Both the position numbers and the translations under genes were made by a program. Shown piece after piece: positions 43,829 to 53,002 of a stretch of DNA of 64,000 bases (position 1 is its first letter; every line of letters begins with the position of its first letter). The stretch is from an uncultured Bacteroidales bacterium (GTDB taxonomy: Bacteria > Bacteroidota > Bacteroidia > Bacteroidales > F082), in NCBI GenBank assembly GCA_947303085.1, contig CAMYXP010000002.1, positions 241,719 to 305,718 of the forward strand. Reading direction: 5' to 3'. Below the pieces are notes generated by a model. The model worked only from the letters and a program-made list of their open reading frames with translations. It ran no database searches and had not been told where the DNA came from.

Positions 43829-46363
43829 ATGGCAGAGAATAAAAATAGATTAAGAGTACCGGCCACTATGATTCTAAAAGACGAGGTAAAGCCAAAAGAG
43901 GCTGAGCCGAAGAAAAAGACAAAAGTGAAGGTCGAAAAAGCCGAAAAGCCTAAGAAAAAACCTGAAAGCAAGGTCGGCAAACGTCGCAAGGAATCCGACG
44001 GAAAAGGAAGGATTTGCTTCGGAATTCTGTTCTTCCTAATAAGCGTTTTCCTACTCATCGCCTTCGCCAACCCATATCTCGGCTATTCACCTAAAGGCCT
44101 GTGGCTCAACCATTTAAGCAGACTCATGAGCGAAGAGATGTTCGGCATAGGCACAGCTTACATAATCTTCCTCATCGGACTTTTAGGCCTTAACCTGATT
44201 TGGAAAAAAATCTACATCAAGCCGTGGGTTTTGTGGAAATACTCACTAGTTTTCCTGCTTTGGTTGCCAATACTTTTAGCATTGATATTCAATGCATTAC
44301 CTTCAAATATCATCTCTCCTTACGAGATTTATTTCGGTCTCGTCGGCCGCAAATGCTTCGTCTTCCTGCACAACTATATCGGCCTACCGGGTGTGATTTT
44401 GTTGTTGATTTTCACAGGATTACTCTATATCCTCTTCTCTTTCGACATAAAACTCGATTTTCTTAAGAAAAAAGATAATATCGCTGAAGATGATGAAGAT
44501 GAAGAAGTCGAAGACTCTGATACTGAAGAAGTTATACCTCAAGAAACTCCAAAGCCGACCAACACTCTGAAGCCTCAGAACGAAGAAACGCCAACCGAGA
44601 TCGACCTCACCGATGGCTTCGACAGTACTCCTGAAGCCGAAGAAAACGAGGATGATGAAGAAGACGTTGAAATTACAGTAATAAAGAAACACGAGGAAGA
44701 GTCTGAGGAAGAACCTGAAGAAGAGGAAACATCAACAAAAGCTGACGATGTGGAGATGGAAGTCGAGGAACAAGTCGAGGAGAAACAGGTGAAGGAAAAC
44801 GGCGAGCATTTCACTCTCGACACCGTCTACGACCCAAAACTCGAGCTTTCCGACTTTAAGCTCCCGCCTCTCGATTTGCTTAAAGACTACGGCGACGAGT
44901 CGTCGAATGTCGACCGCGAAGAGTTGGAAGCCAACAAGACACGCATTGTCAACACCCTGAAGAACTATTCCATCGAGATAGAAAAGATAAAGGCGACCAT
45001 AGGTCCTACCGTCACTTTGTACGAGATTGTTCCTGCAGCTGGAGTCCGTATCTCGAAAATTAAAGGTCTGCAGGACGATATCGCACTTAATCTGGCGGCT
45101 TTGGGAATCCGTATCATCGCTCCTATCCCGGGCAAAGGCACCGTCGGTATCGAGGTTCCGAACAAGAAACCGCAGACCGTGTCGATGCGCACCATCATCG
45201 GCTCGGAGAAGTTCCAAAAGAGCGGCTTCGCCTTGCCATTCGGCATCGGTAAGACCATCTCAAACGAGAGCTACGTCGCCGACCTCGCCAAGATGCCTCA
45301 CATCCTCATGGCAGGTGCTACCGGACAGGGTAAGTCGGTGGGACTCAACGCAATAATAGCTTCGTTGCTTTACAGCAAACACCCAGCCGAACTGAAATTT
45401 ATCCTCGTCGACCCTAAGAAGGTCGAGCTTAGCCTGTTCAGGAAAATTGAGCGTCATTACCTCGCCAAACTCCCTGATGCTGAAGACGCCATCATCACCG
45501 ACGTCCGTAAGGTCGTGCGTACGCTCAACTCGTTGTGCATCGAGATGGACAACCGTTACGAGCTGATGAAAGACGCAGGAGTGCGTAACATCAAGGAATA
45601 TAACGAGAAATTCGTGAGCCGCCGCCTCAACCCTAACAATGGACACCGTTTCATGCCTTACATCGTGTTGGTCGTCGACGAGTTTGCCGACCTCATCATG
45701 ACGGCGGGTCGCGAGGTTGAAGAGCCTATCGCACGTCTGGCTCAGCTGGCACGTGCCATCGGCATACATCTGATTATCGCAACACAGCGTCCTTCGGTGA
45801 AGATCATCACAGGCAACATCAAGGCGAACTTCCCGGCACGTATCGCTTTCCGCGTCATCTCACGTGTCGACTCCGCCACCATCTTAGACAGCAACGGTGC
45901 CGAACAGCTAGTCGGACGAGGCGATATGCTTATGTCGACAGGTCAAGACCTGGTGCGTCTGCAGTGTCCGTTCATCGACACACCTGAAGTCGAGGCGATA
46001 TGCGATTACATCGGAGCGCAACGCGGCTACGAAGACGCCTATCTCCTCCCCGACTGCCCTGACGAACAGGAAGAAGGCGGCTCGAAAGAGGCTATGGATC
46101 CTAACGAACGCGACCCTCTCTTCGAAGAAGCCGCACGCATCGTGGTGCAGACACAGCAAGGCTCTACGTCAATGCTGCAGCGTAAGCTGAAACTCGGCTA
46201 CAACCGCGCCGGACGTATCATCGACCAGCTCGAGAAAGCCGGCATCGTCGGCCCGTTCGCTGGCAGCAAACAACGTGAGGTGAAAGTCGCTACCGAATTC
46301 GCGTTAGACCAGTTCCTCAAAGATCTCGATTTAGATGAAAATATTCAAAACGGAATGATATGA
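43829..46363 (+). CDS. ftsK: FtsK/SpoIIIE DNA translocase
   Basis: 844 aa from the ATG at 43829 (MAENKNRLRVPATMIL). A basic N-terminal tail (~15-55), four membrane helices (~60-210), an acidic glutamate-rich linker (~215-330), then the motor: Walker A GATGQGKS near 492-499, Walker B VLVVDEFADLI near 607, and a C-terminal gamma winged-helix domain (~780-844, MLQRKLKLGYNRAGRIIDQLE) that reads KOPS-like DNA motifs. Pumps DNA at the division septum for chromosome dimer resolution. Overlaps the next gene by ATGA. Its place after parAB and lepB puts segregation and cell-envelope genes in one operon. Confidence 0.97.
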   Translation: MAENKNRLRVPATMILKDEVKPKEAEPKKKTKVKVEKAEKPKKKPESKVGKRRKESDGKGRICFGILFFLISVFLLIAFANPYLGYSPKGLWLNHLSRLMSEEMFGIGTAYIIFLIGLLGLNLIWKKIYIKPWVLWKYSLVFLLWLPILLALIFNALPSNIISPYEIYFGLVGRKCFVFLHNYIGLPGVILLLIFTGLLYILFSFDIKLDFLKKKDNIAEDDEDEEVEDSDTEEVIPQETPKPTNTLKPQNEETPTEIDLTDGFDSTPEAEENEDDEEDVEITVIKKHEEESEEEPEEEETSTKADDVEMEVEEQVEEKQVKENGEHFTLDTVYDPKLELSDFKLPPLDLLKDYGDESSNVDREELEANKTRIVNTLKNYSIEIEKIKATIGPTVTLYEIVPAAGVRISKIKGLQDDIALNLAALGIRIIAPIPGKGTVGIEVPNKKPQTVSMRTIIGSEKFQKSGFALPFGIGKTISNESYVADLAKMPHILMAGATGQGKSVGLNAIIASLLYSKHPAELKFILVDPKKVELSLFRKIERHYLAKLPDAEDAIITDVRKVVRTLNSLCIEMDNRYELMKDAGVRNIKEYNEKFVSRRLNPNNGHRFMPYIVLVVDEFADLIMTAGREVEEPIARLAQLARAIGIHLIIATQRPSVKIITGNIKANFPARIAFRVISRVDSATILDSNGAEQLVGRGDMLMSTGQDLVRLQCPFIDTPEVEAICDYIGAQRGYEDAYLLPDCPDEQEEGGSKEAMDPNERDPLFEEAARIVVQTQQGSTSMLQRKLKLGYNRAGRIIDQLEKAGIVGPFAGSKQREVKVATEFALDQFLKDLDLDENIQNGMI

Positions 46364-46986
46364 AAAGACACATCTTATTGATATTCAGCTTATTAGCATT
46401 ATCTTTCAACATCAAGGCACAGTCAGCCGAAACGATGTTTAAAAACGCTGTCGAGAAGCTCCAAACTTACGACAACATCGAAATAGCCTTCGACTACAGC
46501 ATGATTAACACCGAAGTAGGCATCTACGAGACCATGGAAGGCTACGGCTTCATCAAAGGCGACGCCTACAAACTACGCATCATGGGTCAGGATATCATCT
46601 GCAACGGCACCACCACTTGGGTGTATAACGCTGATGCTGAAGAAGTTATGATTAGCAGCGTCGACAAATCCGACGGCAACGGCTCACCTCTTTCAATCAT
46701 CGAGGCATATAACGACAATATCACGGCGAAATTCATCGACGAGAATAATGGCAACATCAAGAAAATAGAGGTAAAAACCCTGATGAGCGACGACAATATC
46801 GACAGGATCTTCGTCTCTTTAGATTCTAAAACATTAGAAATCAAAGAGATACACGCCTTCGACAGAGACAAGAACGAGTTCGTTTACGAGATAAAGAAGT
46901 TCGTCACCAACCAGAATCTGCCTGCCGATTTCTTCACTTTCAAGGAATCCGACTACCCTGACGCCGAAATCATCGACATGCGCTAA
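46360..46986 (+). CDS. LolA-like outer membrane lipoprotein carrier
   Basis: 208 aa with signal peptide (~1-20, MKRHILLIFSLLALSFNIKA). LolA/DUF4292-type barrel: QSAETMFKNAVEKLQTYDNIEIAFDYSM, in outline, the strand YGFIKGDAYKLRIMGQDIICNGTTTWVYN near 62-90 (typical LolA 'W-xY-N' pattern) and DNIDRIFVSLDS near 147. Carries lipoproteins across the periplasm to the outer membrane. Bacteroidota place it after ftsK commonly. Coupled to ftsK (ATGA); 2 bp before the glycosyltransferase. Confidence 0.9.
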   Translation: MKRHILLIFSLLALSFNIKAQSAETMFKNAVEKLQTYDNIEIAFDYSMINTEVGIYETMEGYGFIKGDAYKLRIMGQDIICNGTTTWVYNADAEEVMISSVDKSDGNGSPLSIIEAYNDNITAKFIDENNGNIKKIEVKTLMSDDNIDRIFVSLDSKTLEIKEIHAFDRDKNEFVYEIKKFVTNQNLPADFFTFKESDYPDAEIIDMR

Positions 46987-46988
46987 TC

Positions 46989-48131
46989 GTGGACGAGGCT
47001 AGAAAACATATCATCTTTCTGGCGCGATGGTATCCCCACCGCTACGACCCCATGTTCGGCCTGTTCGTGCAACGTCACGCCGAGGCCGCCGCGTTGTACA
47101 ACGACATCAGCGTGATTTACGTTCACCCTGATGACAACGTTAATAAATACGAAATCGTTAATGAATCATCTGGTACAGACGCGATTAATCACATCTCTAC
47201 GATTCGCGTATATTATCGCAAATCGAAATCAAAAATCGTATCGATATTCAGGTTTTTCCGTGCTAACAAACTGGCGCTGAAACAACTGCCGCGTCCCGAC
47301 ATAATCCACGTACATGTCCTGACACGCCTCGGCGTCATCGCCCTCTGGCAAAAAATCGTCCACGGCACACCTTATATTATTACGGAACATTGGTCGCGCT
47401 ACCTCCCGGGTAACGATTTCAATGGATTTTTCAGAAAAAAACTGACGAAACTCGTCGTGAGACACGCTTCCGTCGTGACAACAGTATCTGAAAACCTCGC
47501 CCAAGCCATGCACAATCACGGACTTAACAATCATAACTACATGGTTCTGCCCAATGTCGTCGATGTGAATGTCTTTAAAATAGCACCACATCAAAACGCC
47601 ACGCCGAAGATAATCCACATCAGTTGTTTTGAAGATAAGTCGAAGAATATCAATGGATTACTTGAATCATTGAAACTTCTGAAAGATAAAAACATTCCTT
47701 ATCAGGCAGTCCTCATAGGCGAGGGCATGGACTACGACATGATGCGCCAGAAGGCTTCCGACCTGCAACTCAACGACCGTGTCAGCTTCACTGGCCTACT
47801 TCAAGGACAGGAACTGGCCGATGTGCTTGCAAACGGCGATTTCCTAGTGCTGTCGAGCAATTACGAGAACATGCCTGTCGTCATCATCGAGGCTTTAGCC
47901 TGCGGCTTGCCTGTCGTCAGCACCAACGTGGGCGGCATCAGCGAAATCATCAACGAGAGCAACGGCATGCTCGTGCCTCCGCGCGATGTCGAAAAACTCG
48001 CCGACGCCATGCGGCAGATGCTTTCAAAATACCCTGATTACGATGCTAATACATTGAGAGACAGCATAATAAAAAAGTTTTCCAACGAATCTGTCGGAAA
48101 ACTTCTAAATCAAATCTATAAATCTCTTTAA
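46989..48131 (+). CDS. Glycosyltransferase family 4
   Basis: 380 aa starting with GTG at 46989 (MDEARKHIIFLARWYP); there is no ATG close by that keeps the first strand. GT-B fold: acceptor domain with RHAEAAALYNDISVIYVHP, donor domain with the GT4 motif ENMPVVIIEALACGLPVVSTNVGGISE (near 292-318, in outline, E-x7-E). Likely adds a sugar to a lipid-linked or surface glycan; the nucleotide-sugar and acceptor are unknown. Last gene of the par-to-lolA operon, and its last 4 bases overlap the convergent lpxC gene. Confidence 0.9.
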   Translation: MDEARKHIIFLARWYPHRYDPMFGLFVQRHAEAAALYNDISVIYVHPDDNVNKYEIVNESSGTDAINHISTIRVYYRKSKSKIVSIFRFFRANKLALKQLPRPDIIHVHVLTRLGVIALWQKIVHGTPYIITEHWSRYLPGNDFNGFFRKKLTKLVVRHASVVTTVSENLAQAMHNHGLNNHNYMVLPNVVDVNVFKIAPHQNATPKIIHISCFEDKSKNINGLLESLKLLKDKNIPYQAVLIGEGMDYDMMRQKASDLQLNDRVSFTGLLQGQELADVLANGDFLVLSSNYENMPVVIIEALACGLPVVSTNVGGISEIINESNGMLVPPRDVEKLADAMRQMLSKYPDYDANTLRDSIIKKFSNESVGKLLNQIYKSL

Positions 48132-49042
48132 AGTCCCATTTTCTTTACAATCAGCTTCACAAACTCTGTATTTGCGAAGTGACCCGGTTTGTATGCCGTC
48201 ACCTTTCCAATGATTGGCATTCCGAGAAGTGTGAGGTCGCCAATGAGGTCGAGCAGCTTATGACGTGCCGGCTCGTTGTCGAAATACAGCGTCACATTGT
48301 TGAGGATACCGCCCTCATGCACCGCCACCGATTCTTTGTGAAACAGCTTCGCCACACGTTTCAGATCCTCTTCCGACACCTGTTTCTCGATGAAAACGAT
48401 AGCGTTCGACAAATCACCGCCTCTGATGAGGTTATGAGCGAGAAGCATTTCCAGCTCTTGGAAGAACACGAATGTCCTGCAAGGCGCAAACTCTGTCTCA
48501 AACTCGCTGAGGTCGTGCATATGAGCCTCCTGAACGTTCAACACTCCTGACTTATAATCAACTTTAACGTCGACACTGAATTTATCAGCCGGTTCAATAA
48601 CGAGTTCGCAACCGACTTTTGGGTGTGTATAAACTATCTTCTTTGTGATTTTCAAGCACTTACGCTCAGCGTCCTGCTCAGCAATACCGGCTTCTTTCAA
48701 CGCGCTGAAGGTAATCTTCGAGCTTCCGTCAAGGATTGGAGGTTCCTCGCAGTTCAAATCAATAAGAACATTATCGATATTCAAAGCTCTCAATGCCGCC
48801 ATGATATGCTCCACAGTGTAAACCTTCACACCGTTTTGAGCTATGGTAGTGCCACGCGATGTGTCCACAACATTGGCCACAAGGGCCTCGACGATAGGCT
48901 GACCATAAAGGTCAACTCTTCTAAACTTTATGCCGTGATTAATTTCAGCTGGATGGAATGTCAGCGTACCGCTCTGACCAGTATGAAGACCTGTTCCACT
49001 GATGCTGACACTTTTTATAATAGTATGTTGTTTTTCCACCAT
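48128..49042 (-). CDS. lpxC: UDP-3-O-acyl-N-acetylglucosamine deacetylase, stand-alone
   Basis: 304 aa. Zinc deacetylase, the committed step of lipid A synthesis. Zinc ligands His79 (TVEHIMAAL), His261 and Asp265 (RHKLLDLIGDL), and the general acid His288 (KPGHFANTE) are all present. Bacteroides and relatives usually have a ~460-aa LpxC-FabZ fusion; here the protein stops at KKMGL just after the LpxC domain and no FabZ domain follows on either frame. The stop overlaps the convergent glycosyltransferase. Located directly downstream of lpxD with a -7 element in the 47-bp gap. Confidence 0.96.
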   Translation of the reverse strand: MVEKQHTIIKSVSISGTGLHTGQSGTLTFHPAEINHGIKFRRVDLYGQPIVEALVANVVDTSRGTTIAQNGVKVYTVEHIMAALRALNIDNVLIDLNCEEPPILDGSSKITFSALKEAGIAEQDAERKCLKITKKIVYTHPKVGCELVIEPADKFSVDVKVDYKSGVLNVQEAHMHDLSEFETEFAPCRTFVFFQELEMLLAHNLIRGGDLSNAIVFIEKQVSEEDLKRVAKLFHKESVAVHEGGILNNVTLYFDNEPARHKLLDLIGDLTLLGMPIIGKVTAYKPGHFANTEFVKLIVKKMGL

Positions 49043-49068
49043 TATAGTTCAAATCGAAAATAATGATG

Positions 49069-49076
49069 CAAAATTA
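49069..49076 (-). promoter_or_regulatory. -7 element for lpxC
   Basis: TAATTTTG on the minus strand followed by CATC, in the 47-bp gap between lpxD and lpxC. Predicted start near 49064; leader about 22 nt. Allows lpxC expression apart from lpxD. Confidence 0.5.
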
Positions 49077-49089
49077 CAAAATAATATCT

Positions 49090-50133
49090 TTACTTCGACA
49101 ATAATTCATTAAGTTTTTTCTCCAACTCCACTATCCTACTCTCCAATTTATCTATACTGCGTTGTCTTACAATGTCTTTCATATATTTTGGATAATCATA
49201 CGCTGGAGAACCCATTATCGATTTTCCTGGCTCGCTCACGCCTTTTGTCAATCCCGACTGCGGACCGATGATGGTTCTGTCGGCTATTGTGAGGTGTCCC
49301 GACACGCCAACCTGACCGGCGATAACGCAGTTTTTACCCACGTGAGCCGATCCTGCGATGCCTGTCTGTGCCGCCATGGCTGTGTTTTCTCCAACTTCAA
49401 CATTATGAGCAATCTGTATGAGGTTGTCGAGTTTCACACCGTTGTGAATCTTCGTCGATTCGATAGTTGAGCGGTCGATAGTGGTGTTTGCACCGATCTC
49501 CACATTATCACCCACCAAAACATTACCGATTTGCGGTATTTTCTTGTATGTTCCGTCAGGTTGAGGCACAAAACCGAAGCCATCGGCACCGAGCACAGCG
49601 CCTGAGTGGATGATACATTCTTTGCCGACATGTGTCATCGCATAAAGCTTCACACCCGCATAAAGAACAGTGTTGTCACCAATCACCGCGTCATCGCCAA
49701 TATAGCACAAAGGATAAATCTTCACGTTGTTGCCTATTTTCACCCTCTCGCCGATGTAAGCGAACTCGCCGATGTAGCAAGCCTCACCATATTCAGCGTC
49801 AGCCGAGATGAAAGCATTTTCAGAGATGCCCTCTTTATTGTTGGTGTATTCCTGATAGATAGCTAGAAGCTGAGCAAATGACTCGTATGCGTTTTTCACA
49901 CGAATCATGGTGGTGGTAACAGTTTCTGTAGCTTCAAAATCCTCGTTTACCAACACTATTGTCGACTTTGTGTTATATAAATATGGTATATATTTCGGAT
50001 TTGACAAAAAACTCAACATTCCAGGTGCGCCGTCCTCGATACGTGCCACGTTCCACACCTTGGCTTCAGGGTCACCCTCGACTTTTCCACCTAATAAAGC
50101 CGCTATCTGAGCAGCAGAAAACTCAACTTTCAT
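49090..50133 (-). CDS. lpxD: UDP-3-O-(3-hydroxyacyl)glucosamine N-acyltransferase
   Basis: 347 aa, standard length. Adds the second acyl chain to the lipid A precursor made by LpxC. N-terminal uridine-binding domain (~1-100), then a left-handed beta-helix with ~10 hexapeptide repeats (VLVGDNVEIGANTTIDRST, IAHNVEVGENTAMAAQTGI, in outline) and catalytic His in the QIAHNVEVG segment near 240. Ends in a coiled helix SIDKLESRIVELEKKLNELLSK, in outline. Two bases after the upstream membrane-anchored gene and followed by lpxC. Confidence 0.96.
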   Translation of the reverse strand: MKVEFSAAQIAALLGGKVEGDPEAKVWNVARIEDGAPGMLSFLSNPKYIPYLYNTKSTIVLVNEDFEATETVTTTMIRVKNAYESFAQLLAIYQEYTNNKEGISENAFISADAEYGEACYIGEFAYIGERVKIGNNVKIYPLCYIGDDAVIGDNTVLYAGVKLYAMTHVGKECIIHSGAVLGADGFGFVPQPDGTYKKIPQIGNVLVGDNVEIGANTTIDRSTIESTKIHNGVKLDNLIQIAHNVEVGENTAMAAQTGIAGSAHVGKNCVIAGQVGVSGHLTIADRTIIGPQSGLTKGVSEPGKSIMGSPAYDYPKYMKDIVRQRSIDKLESRIVELEKKLNELLSK

Positions 50134-50135
50134 AT

Positions 50136-50621
50136 TTAAAATTCGTTAAATTCTTTTTTAATTGCGATAACAGTCCTGTCGATATAAGTGTTCGACATCG
50201 AGGCGATAATCTGTGCCATCGCCGGCGCATCAGCATCCGGATTTGCCCCGAAAGCCTCGTTGATGTTCTTCAACGCCTCGTCTTTCGTCATAATAATCAT
50301 CATCCAAATATCCTCACTCACGTAAAGACGCTGCGCCAGGTTATGCTCAAGCTCATCCTGGATGCTCTGAATCAACGAAAACTGAAGGTCGTTGCGCGAC
50401 ATTCCCGGCATGAAAACCCTTTTCACCAACACGGAAAACCTGATTCGTTCAAGGTAGAGAACCAGTCTCTCAAACGCCTGAATCTTAAGCGGAGCAACGG
50501 TTTCTGACACTTCGACATCCTTATTGATCTTTTTTTTCTTACCAAAGATAAGGATACCGCCGAAAACCACTATTCCGACGATTATCAAAATCCATGAACT
50601 TGTACTCAAAATACCTGTCAT
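50136..50621 (-). CDS. Membrane-anchored hypothetical protein, 161 aa
   Basis: 161 aa from the ATG at 50621 (MTGILSTSSWILIIVGIVVF); a longer start at 50684 would lie before the -7 element and is rejected. One N-terminal membrane helix (~7-26) followed by FGKKKKIN, then a cytoplasmic helical domain (~45-160) with LQFSLIQSIQDELEHNLAQRLYVSEDIW (in outline). The family is not recognised; possibly a small Bacteroidota-specific envelope protein. Two bases upstream of lpxD and probably cotranscribed with it, so a link to the envelope is plausible but unproven. Confidence 0.8.
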   Translation of the reverse strand: MTGILSTSSWILIIVGIVVFGGILIFGKKKKINKDVEVSETVAPLKIQAFERLVLYLERIRFSVLVKRVFMPGMSRNDLQFSLIQSIQDELEHNLAQRLYVSEDIWMMIIMTKDEALKNINEAFGANPDADAPAMAQIIASMSNTYIDRTVIAIKKEFNEF

Positions 50622-50640
50622 CACAATAATTTTTGACTTG

Positions 50641-50648
50641 CAAATATA
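50641..50648 (-). promoter_or_regulatory. -7 element for the 161-aa/lpxD transcript
   Basis: TATATTTG on the minus strand followed by CAAG. Predicted start near 50636; leader about 15 nt. Divergent from the aminotransferase promoter. Confidence 0.55.
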
Positions 50649-50708
50649 AGAATTTTTCTTTTCCAAATTAAATTTTTCAAACAAAAGTTTTCCTATTCAT
50701 AAAAATCG

Positions 50709-50716
50709 TACCTTTG
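50709..50716 (+). promoter_or_regulatory. -7 element for the aminotransferase gene
   Basis: TACCTTTG followed by CAGTCC, a common Bacteroidota start context. Predicted start near 50721; leader about 40 nt. Confidence 0.6.
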
Positions 50717-50760
50717 CAGTCCCAAATAGTCATTAATAATTTAAAAAATATAAAAGTAAA

Positions 50761-51963
50761 ATGGGTACATTATCACAGAGAGTCATCAATATGGCGGAAT
50801 CAGCCACTTTGAAAATGACGCAGAAGAGCCGCGAACTCAAGGCTCAGGGTATCGACATCATTTCATTGAGCATTGGCGAACCTGACTTCAACACTCCTAT
50901 CAGTGCGAAACAGGCAGGTATCGACGCCATCAACAACAACGACACGCATTATCCTCCGGTTCCAGGAACTCCGGCCTTGCGTAAAGCCATAGCCGAGAAG
51001 CTCCGTCGTGACAACGGTCTCGACTACAAAGACACCGACATCATCGTGTCGAACGGCGCGAAACAGGCTATCACAACAACATTCTTCGCCATCCTCGACA
51101 AAGGCGACGAAGTCATCATCCCTGCCCCGTTCTGGGTGTCATATCCTGAGATGGTGAAGCTCGCCGACGGTACTCCTGTATTCATCTACACCACACCTGA
51201 GCAGCACTTCAAGATCACTGCCGAACAGCTCGAGAAAGCCATCACCCCTAAGACCAAGGCTTTCATTTTCAGCACTCCATGCAATCCTAGCGGTTCAGTC
51301 TACACAAAAGAAGAACTCGCTTCGTTGGTAGAGGTGTTCAAGAAACATCCTGAAATCATCATCATTTCCGATGAGATTTATGAATTCATCCAATACGAGC
51401 ACAAACACGAGTCAATGGGACAGTTCACCGAGTTGAAAGACCGTCTCGTCATCGTGAACGGCGTCGCCAAAGGCTATGCCATGACAGGCTGGAGAATCGG
51501 TTACATCGCGGCACCTACAGCCATCGTCAACGCCTGCAACAAGATTCAGGGACAGTACACATCAGGTATCTGCACCATCTCACAGGCGGCATCAGTGGCG
51601 GCAATGCAGCTCTCACCAGAGAATTCAGAGGAAGTCAAGACCATGTGCAAGGCTTTCAAAGCACGTCGCGACATGTTCTACAATCTCCTCATGGAGATTC
51701 CGGGTCTCAAGCTCAGCTTACCTGCAGGCGCATTCTACATGTTCCCTGATGTCAGCGCTTACTACGGCAAGAGCGACGGCGCCACTGTCATGAAAAACAG
51801 CGACGACCTCTGCATGTACTTGCTCTACAACGCTCACGTGGCTTGCGTGGCCGGCGGTGCTTTCGGCAACGACAACTGCATCCGCTTGTCATACGCCACA
51901 TCGGAAGACAAGCTCCGCGAAGCAGCCAAACGCCTCAAGGAAGCTTTTGCAAAACTTAAATAA
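50761..51963 (+). CDS. Aspartate aminotransferase family (class I/II, PLP)
   Basis: 400 aa. Fold-type I aminotransferase: SIGEPDFNTP near 37, NGAKQAI near 98, STPCNPSG near 171-178 (PLP-contact Asn175), SDEIYE near 203, and PLP Lys237 in GVAKGYAMTGWRIGY, with Arg245 and the tail Arg near 376 (CIRLSYA) for the dicarboxylate. The set matches subgroup Ib aspartate aminotransferases of ~400 aa. Interconverts aspartate/2-oxoglutarate with oxaloacetate/glutamate; other acceptors (e.g. prephenate) cannot be excluded. Followed 8 bp later by the PfkB kinase gene. Confidence 0.92.
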   Translation: MGTLSQRVINMAESATLKMTQKSRELKAQGIDIISLSIGEPDFNTPISAKQAGIDAINNNDTHYPPVPGTPALRKAIAEKLRRDNGLDYKDTDIIVSNGAKQAITTTFFAILDKGDEVIIPAPFWVSYPEMVKLADGTPVFIYTTPEQHFKITAEQLEKAITPKTKAFIFSTPCNPSGSVYTKEELASLVEVFKKHPEIIIISDEIYEFIQYEHKHESMGQFTELKDRLVIVNGVAKGYAMTGWRIGYIAAPTAIVNACNKIQGQYTSGICTISQAASVAAMQLSPENSEEVKTMCKAFKARRDMFYNLLMEIPGLKLSLPAGAFYMFPDVSAYYGKSDGATVMKNSDDLCMYLLYNAHVACVAGGAFGNDNCIRLSYATSEDKLREAAKRLKEAFAKLK

Positions 51964-51971
51964 AAGAAAAA

Positions 51972-52973
51972 ATGCCAAGAGAAGATATCAAAACACTTTT
52001 TGATTCTTTCAACGATAAGCGAATCCTTATCATCGGTGATGTTATGCTCGACCTTTACCTCAACGGCAAGGTCGAGCGTATCTCGCCTGAAGCCCCGGTG
52101 CCAATAGTAGCCGTCGGCAACCGCTTCGCGCGTCTGGGCGGAGCAGCCAACGTGGCTCAAAACATAAAGGCTCTCGGCGCGGAACCTGTCTTATGCTCAA
52201 TCATCGGCGACGACTCCAAGTCGCACGACTTCTTCGACCTGCTCAAAGAACACGGCATGCCAAGCAACGGCATAGTGAAGAGCAAAGAACGCCGCACCAC
52301 CACAAAATACCGTATCATCGGCAACAACGCACAGATGCTGCGCGTCGACGACGAGGACACCTTCAACCTCACCGACAACGAATACAAGGCTTTGTGCGAG
52401 AAAATCGACGGCATACTTTACCGCGAGCGCATCGACGGCATCATCCTTCAAGATTATAATAAAGGTGTGCTTACCGAGCAACTCATCCGTCGCACCATAG
52501 CCGTCGCCAACGAGAAAAACATCCCCGTCGGCGTCGACCCGAAGAAAAACAACTTCCTCGCCTACGAGAACTGCACACTGTTCAAGCCGAACCTCAAGGA
52601 ACTCAAAGAAGGTATCAATATCGACTTCCCGACCGACACCGTCGAAGGTATCTTATTGGGTGTCAACGCATTACAAGACAAGCTCAACTGTCGTCTTGTT
52701 ATGAACACCTTGTCGGAACGCGGCGTCCTCATTCAGGAAAACGTCAACGGGAAGAGAGAACATCATCACATCCCGGCGCATCTGCGTAAGATCGCCGATG
52801 TGTCAGGTGCAGGCGACACCGTTTTGGGCGTTGCCATGCTCTGCCTCGTGTGCGGCCAGGACGCTCAGCACATCGCCGCCATCTCCAATCTGGCAGGCGG
52901 CCTCGTGTGCGAAGAGATAGGCGCGGTGCCAATCAACAAAGAACGTTTGTTAAAAGAAACAGAAAAAATATAA
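51972..52973 (+). CDS. RfaE1-like D-glycero-D-manno-heptose-7-phosphate kinase (PfkB family)
   Basis: 333 aa. PfkB/ribokinase fold of the HldE N-terminal type: RILIIGDVMLDLYLNGKVERISPEAPVPI (in outline) and GGAANVAQNIKALGAE near 56-71 are typical of RfaE/HldE domain I; the PfkB active-site signature DVSGAGDTVLG near 276. In E. coli the kinase and adenylyltransferase are fused; here only the kinase half is present, so a separate RfaE2 is expected elsewhere. Feeds LPS core or other ADP-heptose use. Sits 8 bp after the aminotransferase. Confidence 0.9.
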   Translation: MPREDIKTLFDSFNDKRILIIGDVMLDLYLNGKVERISPEAPVPIVAVGNRFARLGGAANVAQNIKALGAEPVLCSIIGDDSKSHDFFDLLKEHGMPSNGIVKSKERRTTTKYRIIGNNAQMLRVDDEDTFNLTDNEYKALCEKIDGILYRERIDGIILQDYNKGVLTEQLIRRTIAVANEKNIPVGVDPKKNNFLAYENCTLFKPNLKELKEGINIDFPTDTVEGILLGVNALQDKLNCRLVMNTLSERGVLIQENVNGKREHHHIPAHLRKIADVSGAGDTVLGVAMLCLVCGQDAQHIAAISNLAGGLVCEEIGAVPINKERLLKETEKI

Positions 52974-53002
52974 TAAGAAGGTTTTTTCTGCGTTTTGTCT
53001 TT

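Noticed and set aside
52850..53002. N-terminal extension of porT overlapping the heptose-phosphate kinase gene
   Set aside because: Arginine-rich shadow of the kinase frame; the ATG at 53003 starts a clear signal peptide.
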